Of a stretch of 64,000 bases of DNA, positions 17,694 to 26,115 are shown piece by piece. The notes below the pieces were generated by a model, which saw only the letters and a program-made list of their open reading frames with translations, was not told the origin of the DNA and did no database searches. Position numbers and translations under genes: made by a program. Origin of the DNA: Streptomyces sp. ISL-100 (GTDB taxonomy: Bacteria > Actinomycetota > Actinomycetes > Streptomycetales > Streptomycetaceae); assembly GCF_018614615.1 (NCBI RefSeq), contig NZ_JAGGOK010000020.1, positions 1 through 64,000 of the forward strand. Reading direction: 5' to 3'. Positions within the stretch are counted from its first letter, which is position 1; each line of letters opens with the position of its first letter.

Positions 17694-18092
17694 GTGGCTA
17701 TTCGAGCGTTCGGCGAGAAGAAGGCACCGTCGGAGTGGGCGGCCGACGAGAGATGTGTCGTGTCGAGCGGCGTTTTGAGGCGCCGCATCGGGGCGGGTTG
17801 GGACCCAGAGGAAGCGATCACGACACCCTTCATCGGTGCGGCGTGGCAGTCAGACAAGCAAGCAACGCTGGAGGAGGACCGCGCGAAGCCCGCCCAACGG
17901 ATCTACGTCCCTCCACCGCAAGAGAAACCGAAACGGAAGCGCTCGGCTTCGCGCGGCCAGATCAAACCCGTGCCGACGCCGACCGAAGGGTGGGAGGACA
18001 GCGCGCCTTCCACACGGCCCCAATCGACGCAGCGCAGTACAAGCGTCCGTACGGTACGTGGCGGCCTGCCCTCTCTGGGGAGACGCCGCTGA
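17694..18092 (+). CDS. small basic protein with an RIxxGW-EEAIxTP motif
   Basis: This 132-residue protein is divergent from the giant gene. GTG 17694 is the start because GGAGGGG lies seven bases upstream. Seen: LRRRIGAGWDPEEAITTP near residue 35, a motif I associate with short helix-turn-helix-like segments in phage and plasmid proteins and homing-type nucleases, followed by a lysine/arginine-rich tail (KPKRKRSASRG). DNA binding is an inference from charge and motif. Being divergently placed, it could regulate the giant gene. Confidence 0.6.
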   Translation: MAIRAFGEKKAPSEWAADERCVVSSGVLRRRIGAGWDPEEAITTPFIGAAWQSDKQATLEEDRAKPAQRIYVPPPQEKPKRKRSASRGQIKPVPTPTEGWEDSAPSTRPQSTQRSTSVRTVRGGLPSLGRRR

Positions 18093-18094
18093 CG

Positions 18095-18307
18095 TCACAT
18101 GCTTTCGGTGAGTATGTGAATGGCGAACCAGGCGGAGAACCCGCACCACCCCACGGCGAACACCGCGCGCCCGGCCTTGGAAGTGCGGGTCTGGAACAGG
18201 CGCCGGAAGTTCTCGCTCAGGGTGTCGCCCTCCTGTCTGTTGACGAGGGCGGTCGTTTCGAACACGGCGAACAGGCAGGTCCAGGCGAACCAGATAGCGG
18301 GCCACAT
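18095..18307 (-). CDS. 70-aa small membrane protein
   Basis: The protein starts MWPAIWFAWTCLFAVFETTA and has two hydrophobic segments (about 1-20 and 48-66) separated by a charged loop with RRLFQTRTSKAGR. Its ATG shares bases with the portal stop (TGATG at 18309-18305), so it is coupled to the portal gene. Small membrane proteins are common in actinophage structural operons, sometimes as holins or injection factors. The sequence does not decide between these. Confidence 0.7.
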   Translation of the reverse strand: MWPAIWFAWTCLFAVFETTALVNRQEGDTLSENFRRLFQTRTSKAGRAVFAVGWCGFSAWFAIHILTESM

Positions 18308-20715
18308 CAGGGGGACTCCTCGGTGGTGGGGCCGGTGCGGTAGCGCAGGCGGCAGCGGCAGTTGATGGTGAGGTCGGTGGGCGCGAACGGGTCTCCGGGG
18401 TACCGCAGGGCGGAGCCGTCGACCGTGTAGGGGACGCCGGCGGGCAGCGTGGTGCCGCTCAGCGCCTGGTGGGCGGGCCGTACGCGGGTGTCGCCGCGGG
18501 TGACCCACGTCCGCAGGACGGTTGGGCCTGCGGTCTCGGCGGCTGCGTCCGCCGCGCCATTGACGGTTGCGACGGCGCAGGACTCAGCGAGCGCGGTGGT
18601 GAACTTCGTGGCGCGGGCCCGGAAGAACGCGGCTACGACGTCCGCGAGATCGTCGAGGGTGGCATCTTCTGCTTGGGCGGTGTCCAGGGCGGCGGCGAGG
18701 TCAGCGAGGAGAGCGGCGACGGCGCCTCCGGCCATGGTGGTCGCGGCGAACGCCGCTGTGGCCGCGCCTGGGGGCACGGTCGCCGTTCCGGTCACGGTCG
18801 TGCTGAGTGCCGCCGCAGTAGACGTTGCGGCCGGTTGGAGAATCGGGGCCAGGGTGCTGGTGGTCTCTTCCCCCCAGCGTCCGGCGCCCACGACGCGCGC
18901 CCCGATGATCGGGGCGCTGCCGCTACGGAGGTCGGTGTCGCCGTCCGGCTGCCAGTACCGGGTGTGCTTGCGGGTTTTGGGCGCGTGCAGGCGTGCGGTG
19001 ATGACGCCTTCTTGCCGGGCGAGGAGTGCGGTGAGCGCGGCTGTCACGGCAGCGGAGAGGGTGTCGAAGTCGCTGTCGGTGACCTCGAACCCGTCATCGT
19101 GCGGCAGCTCCTTGCGCTCGATGTGGGAGCGCGCGGCAGTGACGTCGTCGGCGGCGTCGCCGGGCAAGGTAAGGGGCATATTGTCGCGGGCCTGGTCGAC
19201 GGCTGCTGCGGCAGAGTCCCCGACCGTGGACGTCCCTGATGTTTCGCGGGCCGCTGCAACGTCGGCGGTCGCGCGTGCCTGCGAGTCCGGGGCGCGGGCC
19301 TCAGCGACCGCGTCAGCCGCGGAGGCGTTGCTGGCCGGCCCAGAGGGCGCGATGGCGGGCGGCGGTCCGCCATCGCCGGGTAGGCCAGGGACTCCTGTGG
19401 CCATGGGGTCCTGAGCGACGCCGAGTGCTGCCGCGTCCACCTCGTTGGCCGGGACGGGAGCCTTCTGCGGGCTGATCCACAGGGCCCTGGTGCGGGGCAC
19501 GTTGAAGGGGCGACGTCCGGCGATCTCTCGGTACTCGTCGACTGTGATCAGCCCTGCGTTCCACTCCTGCCGTGCCTCCTCGCGGCGCAGGCGGCGGGGG
19601 AACTCGAGCGCTTCGACCGTGGACGTGTTGAAGCGCAGGGACCAGCCGTCGTCCAAGTCGAGGTCGAACGCGGAGGCGATCAGCGACAGGTGCGGGAGTT
19701 CAGTGTGCTGCCAGAAGTTCCACTCTTCGCGGTCGGCGTTGGCGTACGTACGCTCGCTCGCGTTGCCGACGATGGATTCGGGGACGCCGAACGCGCTCAG
19801 GATCTCGTCCTTCGCGGTCTTGGACAGCGTCTCGTAGTTCATGTCGCGTGGTCGCGTGCTCGTGTCGACATAGTTGAGGCCACCAGGCCCGCTGCCGACG
19901 ACGACGGTCTCACCGGCGTTCTGCGCGCCAGGGGCGAGGCGCTGCTGAATCCGGTCGATCTCACGCTGGTCCAGGCCGTCGACGTCAATGCCGACAATCC
20001 CCGAAGGCCGTGCGTCGTTGTCGATGAAGGCGATGTTGTACGTGCGGGCCTTGACGTCCAGGTCGACGGAGAGCCCCGCAGCCTCCAGCGGGGTGACGCC
20101 GCAGAAGGGATCGGTGGGGTGTGGGTCGCGCAACCAGATGACGCGGCTGGGGTCCAGCTCCCGAAGACGGCCGTCGTACGTCGTGAACTCGAAGTGCGAG
20201 ACGTAATCGCCGTGGGGGTCGGGTATCGGCTCGACTCGGTTCGCGGGCAGCAGGTCGAGGCGAGTGATCGTGCCGCCGCGACTGCGCGTGATCTCGACGA
20301 AGGCGCCCTTCTTACTCAGAAGGAGCTGCGCGGAAAGCCGCTTCTTGAAGACCGTGGCGCGTTCAAGCGGGTTGGCCTGGACGTTGAGAACGTGCAGGAG
20401 GGGGTGGTCATCGAGGGTTTCCGCGAACTGCCGTTCGTCGCCGCCGCGACCGATTTCGACGGTGAGAGCACTGGGGTGCTTGGAGATCGCCTCGACGGAC
20501 TTGAACGTCCAGATGCTGCGTTCGTAACCCTCCTGGATCACGCGGTCGAGATCCCAACCGGCCGCGCGGTTCTCCGTGCCCCACACGGTGGTGGTGCCCG
20601 CGTAGGTCATGGAGACATAGGAATTGCCGATGGGCCCGGAGGACTTCTCTTCGACGAGTGTGGCCGTCGGGGGGGCGAGGAGCCGGCGGAGGCCGGGGAG
20701 AAACTGGCGCGGCAT
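18307..20715 (-). CDS. phage portal protein fused to a MuF head-morphogenesis domain
   Basis: This 802-residue protein is portal-like over about residues 1-430, with segments such as NPLERATVFKKRLSAQLLL, a GVTPLEAAG motif and FGVPESIVGN. A long Ala/Asp-rich linker follows. The C-terminus (about 650-800) is MuF / SPP1 gp7-like: WVTRGDTRVRPAHQ, then YPGDPFAPTDLTINCRCRL. Portals form the dodecameric DNA gate of phage heads, and MuF proteins are minor head components that enter with DNA. Upstream (115 aa) and downstream (70 aa) genes overlap by TGATG, and the giant polyvalent gene follows. No protease, scaffold or capsid gene is adjacent, which is unusual. The fusion itself is known in actinobacterial elements. 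Confidence 0.88.
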   Translation of the reverse strand: MPRQFLPGLRRLLAPPTATLVEEKSSGPIGNSYVSMTYAGTTTVWGTENRAAGWDLDRVIQEGYERSIWTFKSVEAISKHPSALTVEIGRGGDERQFAETLDDHPLLHVLNVQANPLERATVFKKRLSAQLLLSKKGAFVEITRSRGGTITRLDLLPANRVEPIPDPHGDYVSHFEFTTYDGRLRELDPSRVIWLRDPHPTDPFCGVTPLEAAGLSVDLDVKARTYNIAFIDNDARPSGIVGIDVDGLDQREIDRIQQRLAPGAQNAGETVVVGSGPGGLNYVDTSTRPRDMNYETLSKTAKDEILSAFGVPESIVGNASERTYANADREEWNFWQHTELPHLSLIASAFDLDLDDGWSLRFNTSTVEALEFPRRLRREEARQEWNAGLITVDEYREIAGRRPFNVPRTRALWISPQKAPVPANEVDAAALGVAQDPMATGVPGLPGDGGPPPAIAPSGPASNASAADAVAEARAPDSQARATADVAAARETSGTSTVGDSAAAAVDQARDNMPLTLPGDAADDVTAARSHIERKELPHDDGFEVTDSDFDTLSAAVTAALTALLARQEGVITARLHAPKTRKHTRYWQPDGDTDLRSGSAPIIGARVVGAGRWGEETTSTLAPILQPAATSTAAALSTTVTGTATVPPGAATAAFAATTMAGGAVAALLADLAAALDTAQAEDATLDDLADVVAAFFRARATKFTTALAESCAVATVNGAADAAAETAGPTVLRTWVTRGDTRVRPAHQALSGTTLPAGVPYTVDGSALRYPGDPFAPTDLTINCRCRLRYRTGPTTEESP

Positions 20716-21062
20716 CAGGTCCCCTCACTGGCCAGCCACGTCCCCGTGGCGCTGAGGGCTGCGCCGACTTCGACCCAGCCCAGGAGCGGAAAGTAGGCGA
20801 AGGTGCAGCCGACGGCCGCCGCGGCTGCGATGACGCTGGTGGAAATGGCGACGGCTCGGGCAGTCTTCGTCTTGGGCGACGCCATGAATCGGAAGGCTGC
20901 GAAGGTCCCCGTCGCCGCTGCGGTGGTGCTCAGCACTGGGTGTATGGCGCCGAGCGTGACGAGCACGACGAGAACGCCGACGGCGACGAGGAGGAGTCCG
21001 GCGGCTTCGCGGGCGAGGATTCGCGGCGACGGTGTCTCAGGCGGTGTACTCACGCTGCGCAC
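20715..21062 (-). CDS. 115-aa membrane protein upstream of portal
   Basis: Three to four hydrophobic stretches are visible (about residues 18-38, 40-58, 68-88, 90-106), with a short charged N-terminus and a cytoplasmic-looking MASPKTKTAR turn. No family is recognised. The stop overlaps the portal ATG (TGATG). The first ATG (21062) is taken as start; GTG 21053 is equally possible as neither has a strong ribosome site. It is likely part of the portal operon. Confidence 0.65.
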   Translation of the reverse strand: MRSVSTPPETPSPRILAREAAGLLLVAVGVLVVLVTLGAIHPVLSTTAAATGTFAAFRFMASPKTKTARAVAISTSVIAAAAAVGCTFAYFPLLGWVEVGAALSATGTWLASEGT

Positions 21063-21108
21063 GATGCGGACGCCGGATGCTTAGTGTCGCGTGCTCGCCT
21101 GGTCGGCG

Positions 21109-21612
21109 TCAGCGGGGGCGGCTGACCCCGGCCATGTAGGCGCTGATCCCGCGGCGCTGAACCTTCTCACCTGGGGTGATCTGGGCGCCCCTGGGGACCG
21201 GCAAGCTCTTGCGCTTCTTCCTCGTCGACTGGTCGCCGCCGATCAGGTGGCGGTTGTCCACCTTTTCCGCACAGTCCGAGCCTTTCACTTCGTCGTACGG
21301 ACGCCGGCACCCCTTGCAGTACACCTCCAGGGCGTCCACCCGCTGGCCGGCATCGGTCTTGAATGAGCCGCGGAAGTCAGCGATAGACGCGATTCGCGGC
21401 TCTACCTGAATCTCGGCGGCGACGACCCAGGTGTGGGAGAAGTTCTGGCGGGGCGCTGGGGAGTCCTTCGTAGAGTTGGGAGGGCCTGCTTTCGCTTCCG
21501 CCTTCTCCGCCGTGCGTTGTGGCGCTAGGCCGGGCCTTGACGGGAACAGAGGTTCCTGCCAGAAGGCCCGGCCCGCTGCCGGTGAGAGGGGAGCGGTAGC
21601 AGCAGTCACCAT
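21109..21612 (-). CDS. unknown protein with a Cys-rich zinc-like patch
   Basis: This 167-residue protein starts at ATG 21612 directly behind GGCGGAGGA. After a disordered N-terminus, residues about 85-140 carry VYCKGCRRPYDEV, then a DC pair and DNRHLIGGD, followed by a basic RKKRK. The CxxC and nearby Cys/His look like a small zinc site. I recall similar proteins in Streptomyces mobile regions but know no function. It opens the operon leading into the portal gene. Confidence 0.6.
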   Translation of the reverse strand: MVTAATAPLSPAAGRAFWQEPLFPSRPGLAPQRTAEKAEAKAGPPNSTKDSPAPRQNFSHTWVVAAEIQVEPRIASIADFRGSFKTDAGQRVDALEVYCKGCRRPYDEVKGSDCAEKVDNRHLIGGDQSTRKKRKSLPVPRGAQITPGEKVQRRGISAYMAGVSRPR

Positions 21613-21712
21613 TCCTCCGCCGTGTCGCTGGTGGGGTTGACACAAGCGCCAACCCCCTTTTCACAGCGCGGAACGCCAACAAGCCGAGTTCTGTTACACC
21701 CGCTGCTACGCC

Positions 21713-22321
21713 TTACAGAGCACGCAGTTCGCTTTGGACCATGGCGCTGGCCTCTCCTCCGTACACCGCGCCACGCGCCAAGAGCTCGAAAGCCCTGCCG
21801 TAGGTGGCCACCTGCTCAGGGTCGGTGGAGGTTGGGGAGTCGGCGAAGTTCTCGATTTCGACGCGTGTGCCGTCGAAGATCCCGAAGCTGTTCCCTGGAT
21901 AAATGTCGAGTTGAGCGCGGTCGGGGATCACGCCCAGCTTCAGCCCGGGGAGGTCGAACGCTTCGAGCAGTCGATTGAGTTGCCCACGCATGACGGTGAC
22001 TCCGCCGATGTTGCGCCGGAGAGCCGATTCACCCAGGAGCACGTGATACGTGCGACCGCCCGTTCCGATGAGCGCGGCTCGGGCTGTGCGGGCGGTCACA
22101 CCGTCTTCGATGTCGTCGGGAAAGCTATGGAAGTCGACGACCAGGCGCAGGACGGCCCGGACGTACTCCGGAGTCTGGAGGTTGCCCCAGATGATGTACT
22201 GGCAGTACTGCTTGGTGTCCTTGGTCTGGCGGACCAGTTCGAGGAAGGCTTCCTGCGTGGGCCCCATACCTTCCTGATGCCATTCGGCCCATGGTTTCGA
22301 GGGGTCGCTTGAAGTCGTCAC
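21713..22321 (-). CDS. orphan DUF5753 (Scr1-type) protein lacking an HTH
   Basis: The 202-residue protein matches the effector half of Streptomyces Scr1-like regulators: GMGPTQEAFLELVRQT, an LQTPEYVRAVLR segment, and VTVMRGQLNRLLE followed by LGVIPDRAQLDIYPGNSFGI. Full-length members carry an N-terminal XRE helix-turn-helix of about 80 residues. Here the protein begins directly at the DUF5753 part, so DNA binding is absent or supplied by a partner. A complete XRE/DUF5753 protein exists at 37929. It may titrate or modulate such a regulator, or be a remnant. Confidence 0.8.
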   Translation of the reverse strand: MTTSSDPSKPWAEWHQEGMGPTQEAFLELVRQTKDTKQYCQYIIWGNLQTPEYVRAVLRLVVDFHSFPDDIEDGVTARTARAALIGTGGRTYHVLLGESALRRNIGGVTVMRGQLNRLLEAFDLPGLKLGVIPDRAQLDIYPGNSFGIFDGTRVEIENFADSPTSTDPEQVATYGRAFELLARGAVYGGEASAMVQSELRAL

Positions 22322-22366
22322 TTTTCGGTTCTTCGACGAGCGTCGGTCTGTTGGGACTCTGCTACT

Positions 22367-22732
22367 TCAAGATGACTCCGTGGATTGAGCGAGTGCGGTC
22401 CGTTCTGCAGGAAGGAACTTTGCGGCCTTGGTCACGAGTTGCTGATGGAGATAATCAGCAGCGTCGTCGGGCCGCATCCGGGACAGGGCGACCATGCCGG
22501 TGATCACTAGGTCCGCGGCTTCGGCCTGGGCGTCCTGCCACGTGTGGCTGTTGCCCTTACGCGGGTTGGTTCCGCGGGCGCCAACGACGGCCTGGGCTGC
22601 TTCACCGGTCTCCTCTGCAATCTTCAGTACCTGGAGCGTCCACTGCTCCTCCAGTGGCAGATCGCGTTCTGTGTCGTGAGCGGTGAAGCGGGCGGCCAAA
22701 GTGTCGATGATGTTCCACGTGTCGCTCTGCAT
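22367..22732 (-). CDS. MazG-like nucleotide pyrophosphohydrolase family protein
   Basis: The 121-residue all-helical protein shows the MazG-type acidic pattern: KIAEETGEAAQAV (about 38-50) followed by EAADLVITGMVAL (about 71-83). Members hydrolyse nucleoside triphosphates to monophosphates using Mg2+ bound by these acidic residues. Small MazG-like proteins are common in phages and Streptomyces elements, possibly for nucleotide-pool or alarmone control. It lies 35 bases before the ABC transporter gene of the lanthipeptide region, but no functional link is evident. Confidence 0.75.
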   Translation of the reverse strand: MQSDTWNIIDTLAARFTAHDTERDLPLEEQWTLQVLKIAEETGEAAQAVVGARGTNPRKGNSHTWQDAQAEAADLVITGMVALSRMRPDDAADYLHQQLVTKAAKFLPAERTALAQSTESS

Positions 22733-22767
22733 GGGAGTAGCTCCTCGTTCGCGGCAATGGGGGATGG

Positions 22768-24645
22768 TTACCGGTCCTTGGCGAGGGCGACGAGTTCAGC
22801 GAACAAGCCACCGCCGCTGACGAGGTCGTCGTACGCCCCGTGTTCGACGACGCGGCCCTTGTCCATGACAAGCACGCGGTCGGCAAGGCGAGTGTTTTCA
22901 AGTTGATGGGTGACGACGATCGTCATGCGGCCTGCAGCGATCCTCTTGATCTCCAGGAAGAGGGCGTGCTCCCCGCGAGCGTCCATCTGAGACGTCGGCT
23001 CGTCCAAGATCAGGAGGGGTGTCTGGCGGTACAGGGCTCGCCCGCACACCAGGCGCTGCCACTGGCCGCCGGACAGTTCGGCTCCGCCGAACATCTCCCT
23101 GGTGAGGAGCGTGTCCAGCTGCTGGGGCAACTTCTCCACCGTGTCGCGCATCCCGACGGCGTCGACGACCTCCCACACTGCGTCGTCGTCGTAGGTGCGG
23201 GGTTGGCCGAGAGTGATGTTCTCGCGGACGCGCAGGGGCCAGCAGGCAAAGTTCTGCGGGACGAGCGCGGTCCGGTTCCACACGGCGTCGGGGTCGGCTT
23301 GGGCCAGGTCGATGTCGTCCCAGAGGACGCGGCCCTTGTCGGGGAGGAGGATGCCGGTGATCAGCTTGGTCAGCGTCGACTTGCCGGAGCCGTTCTCGCC
23401 GACGATGGCCAGGATCTCGCCACGGCGCAGGGATAGTGACACCCCGGCAACGGCGGGCTCGTCCTTCCCGGGGTACTGGTAGACGGCTTCGTCGATCCTG
23501 ATCTCTTCGACGACTTCTGGGACCGTCAGTTCGCCGCGCTTGGGTGCCAGCTCTTCGGCCATGTCGAGGAAGGCGCGCATGTCTGCCAGGTAGAGGGCGG
23601 TGTGGAACAGCGCGGCTCCGTAGATCACGAAGTTGCTGAGGGCGGCGAGTGTGGTCTGTACGGCGACGACGGCGGTAGCGGCGACGGGCAGTCCCACGCG
23701 ACCAGTGGCGGCGAGCCAGGCGAGCGTGGCCCAGGTGCCGCACAGGAAGACTCCACCGAGGGCGCTGCTGGCGAGAGTGATGCACAGCAGGCGGGGGGCT
23801 GCGGTAAGGGTGCGTTGGTCGATGCGGTCCGAGAGGGCTCGATACCAGTAGATGAGGTAGCCGGTCATGCCGTTGGCCCGGACCTCGTCTCCATGGCGGG
23901 AGAAGGTGGCCCACGACCGCATGAGTGCACGGACGTTGCGGTCGCCGACGTTGAGGTAGTGGGTCTCGTAGTCGACGCGAGCGGACAGGACCGCCCCGGC
24001 GCCGGCTGGAATGACGGCCAGGAGCATCAGGGGGTGGAGAGCGGTGATGACGGAACTGGCAGCGATCATGCGAATCAGTGCGGACATGAATCGCTGGGCG
24101 TCCTGGACCATCATCGAGGTACGCGTCACGCCGACCTCTGCGGCCTCCTGCCTGTCCTTGAAGCCGTCTTGGCCGTGGGCCGAGGATTCGACCCGGCACA
24201 CGGCGGCCACCAAGGCGACGTCCGCCTCGGTCATCAGCCGCGGAGTGATCCGGCCGTTGGCATAGGAGGACAGGGCGCCGCTGATACGGCCGACGCCTGC
24301 CGCAGCCGTGACGACGATCAGGGCGGGCAAAGCGTCGTGTAGGCGTTCGGATACCTCGTCGTTGCCGAGGATGTGGGTCATGGCCTGTGCGGTGAATGCG
24401 AGGACGACGCCGGCCGAGATGCCGGTCAGGAGCTGACAGGCGAGGAGTAGCAGAGCGGCCGCTCTGTCGACGGCCCACGCCATTCGCGCTGTGCGCCCCA
24501 GGACCGAGGGGAGGCGGTGGCACATGGCGCTGAAACTAGCGTCTGCCAGCGGGTTCTTGCCGTGCTTGCCGTTGAAGGTGATGGTGGCCGGGGGTGGAGG
24601 GGGAGGTGTCTCGGGGGATTCGGTCGAGGCGGCAGTCACAGTCAC
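22768..24645 (-). CDS. ABC transporter, fused permease and ATPase, likely lanthipeptide exporter
   Basis: This 625-residue half-transporter starts at GTG 24645, with AGGAGG six bases upstream. The N-terminal half contains a transmembrane domain (about 60-330). The ATPase half shows Walker A GENGSGKST (about 412), LSGGQWQR (about 523), Walker B LLILDEPTS (about 543) and the H-loop VTHQL. It has no N-terminal C39 peptidase domain, so it would not cleave a double-glycine leader. Placed downstream of LanB/LanC on the same strand, it probably exports the modified peptide or gives self-protection. A 348-base gap with a hairpin separates it from the preceding gene, so it may have its own promoter. 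Confidence 0.85.
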   Translation of the reverse strand: MTVTAASTESPETPPPPPPATITFNGKHGKNPLADASFSAMCHRLPSVLGRTARMAWAVDRAAALLLLACQLLTGISAGVVLAFTAQAMTHILGNDEVSERLHDALPALIVVTAAAGVGRISGALSSYANGRITPRLMTEADVALVAAVCRVESSAHGQDGFKDRQEAAEVGVTRTSMMVQDAQRFMSALIRMIAASSVITALHPLMLLAVIPAGAGAVLSARVDYETHYLNVGDRNVRALMRSWATFSRHGDEVRANGMTGYLIYWYRALSDRIDQRTLTAAPRLLCITLASSALGGVFLCGTWATLAWLAATGRVGLPVAATAVVAVQTTLAALSNFVIYGAALFHTALYLADMRAFLDMAEELAPKRGELTVPEVVEEIRIDEAVYQYPGKDEPAVAGVSLSLRRGEILAIVGENGSGKSTLTKLITGILLPDKGRVLWDDIDLAQADPDAVWNRTALVPQNFACWPLRVRENITLGQPRTYDDDAVWEVVDAVGMRDTVEKLPQQLDTLLTREMFGGAELSGGQWQRLVCGRALYRQTPLLILDEPTSQMDARGEHALFLEIKRIAAGRMTIVVTHQLENTRLADRVLVMDKGRVVEHGAYDDLVSGGGLFAELVALAKDR

Positions 24646-24716
24646 CTGTTCCCTCCTGTGGGGATTGATGCCGCGCCTGGATGGCCCGGCAGTGCACGGC
24701 ATAACGACGCTGACGA

Positions 24717-24738
24717 GGAATCGAACGCGCTCGATTCC
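24717..24738. promoter_or_regulatory. 8-bp dyad upstream of the ABC transporter
   Basis: ggaatcga-acgcgc-tcgattcc is a perfect 8-bp inverted repeat with a 6-base spacer, 72 bases upstream of the transporter start. The symmetry suits a dimeric repressor site. No matching regulator is identified. Confidence 0.3.
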
Positions 24739-24832
24739 GGACGCGTAGGCGCCCTTACGCAGCAACGGAGTGGGGTGTGCGCACCGCTACGAAGCCCCTC
24801 GCGAGACTCGCGAGTTGGCCGAATCGCCGACG

Positions 24833-24864
24833 CTCGAAACCCCTGGGGCGGATGAGGTTTCGAG
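24833..24864 (-). terminator. hairpin after the TPR-like gene
   Basis: ctcgaaacc and ggtttcgag form a perfect 9-bp stem around a 14-base loop, downstream of the 24994-26115 gene. There is no U-tract. The rest of the 348-base gap (24646-24993) holds no coding frame I believe, only the 24717 dyad and a small ctcgcgag-type palindrome near 24799. Confidence 0.4.
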
Positions 24865-24993
24865 GGCCGTCCGGCGAGAGGGGCGGGGGCATGACATGCG
24901 GATGAGAGAGGGCATGATGCACCCGGTTATCGCGATCGCGGTGGTCTCCGGCCCCTCGGCAGTCAGGGCGCCGGCCGAGTGCGTGCTCGGTCA

Positions 24994-26115
24994 TCAGAGG
25001 GTTTCCGATGCCGTCGCCTGCTTGAGCCGCGCGTGGATTGTTCGATCGCCCTGGCGCACCGCTTCGGTGAGCTGGGCCCTTTCCTCGGCGGGTAGCTCTC
25101 CGGTTCGGAGCGCGCAGGAGCTGAGGAGCCGAAGGCACTCCTTCACCTCGCCGCCCGTGGCCAGCTCGCGGCCCAACGGGTGGGAGAGCACATCGCGTGC
25201 GGCGTAGCCGTCCCCGGTTCTCGCGGCGTGGTGGCAAAGATCGGTGACGACCTGCTGGGCAACGGAGTCCTCCGGTGAGCTGAGCAGATCCAGAACGACC
25301 AGCCCAAGTCGAGATCGGAAGGCCGTCAGTCCCTCGCGGTCAGGCAGGGTGAGGTAGGCGTCGACGAGGTTGTGCAGAGGGCGCCGCCATCCCAGGTCAC
25401 TGCTGCGGAGGCAGAGAACCGTCAGGCAGTCCGTGACAGCGGCTTCCCAGACGTCGCCTGCTTCTGTATGGGTCAGCAGGTGGTTGGCGTGTGCTGTATC
25501 CGCATCCAACAGTGCTGCAAGAACCGCTACTTGACGGCCGTCGAGCATTCGGCGACCAAGACCGCGATGGCGTTGAACGTGCGACAGCGCTTCGCCCCAG
25601 CGGCCGGCACTGGTCAGGGCGCGAGTCCCGTCGGCCAGTACGACAGCCCGCAACCAGGTGGTGACTTCGCGGCGGTCCCGTTCCGTGGACACGAGACCCG
25701 CGGGAACGGTCACTCCGTCGAGGTGCGCGGACCGGCCAGCAGCGACGGCGTTGAAGAGGGATTCGAGCTGTTGGTGCCCCACGTCTGTGTTACCGGTCCG
25801 CATTTGGAGGCGGACGAGGTTGACGACGGGCTCCAGGGCTCGGATCGCGTCTGCCGCTTCGAGAGGGGCGGCGTCCAGATAGACGGCGGCGTGCTGTCGG
25901 CACCAGGTGCGGGCCGTGGCCGTGTCGCCGATGTCGGAGGCGATCAAGGCGGCTTGGTTGTAGACGGTGGACGCCTTGCTGAGGTCGCCATGGGCTGCTG
26001 CGGAGTTGGCCAGGGCGGTTAGGTCCTGGATGCGCTGGGGCAGTGAAAGACACGAAGGACGTGGGCGGGCCACGAGCGGGAAGCGCCTTGCGAGGGTGTC
26101 AGGAAGTTTCCACAT
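24994..26115 (-). CDS. TPR-like helical repeat protein of the lanthipeptide operon
   Basis: The 373-residue protein is built of repeated helical hairpins, for example AANSAAAHGDLSKASTVYNQ, AARTGDGYAARDVL and LLSSCALRTGELP, typical of tetratricopeptide-like solenoids found in the C-terminal parts of Streptomyces regulators. There is no N-terminal DNA-binding domain. Its ATG overlaps the end of the upstream thiopeptide-type gene by 17 bases, so it is co-translated with the lanthipeptide enzymes. It could be a scaffold or cluster regulator. The fold is inferred, and the role unknown. Confidence 0.65.
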   Translation of the reverse strand: MWKLPDTLARRFPLVARPRPSCLSLPQRIQDLTALANSAAAHGDLSKASTVYNQAALIASDIGDTATARTWCRQHAAVYLDAAPLEAADAIRALEPVVNLVRLQMRTGNTDVGHQQLESLFNAVAAGRSAHLDGVTVPAGLVSTERDRREVTTWLRAVVLADGTRALTSAGRWGEALSHVQRHRGLGRRMLDGRQVAVLAALLDADTAHANHLLTHTEAGDVWEAAVTDCLTVLCLRSSDLGWRRPLHNLVDAYLTLPDREGLTAFRSRLGLVVLDLLSSPEDSVAQQVVTDLCHHAARTGDGYAARDVLSHPLGRELATGGEVKECLRLLSSCALRTGELPAEERAQLTEAVRQGDRTIHARLKQATASETL

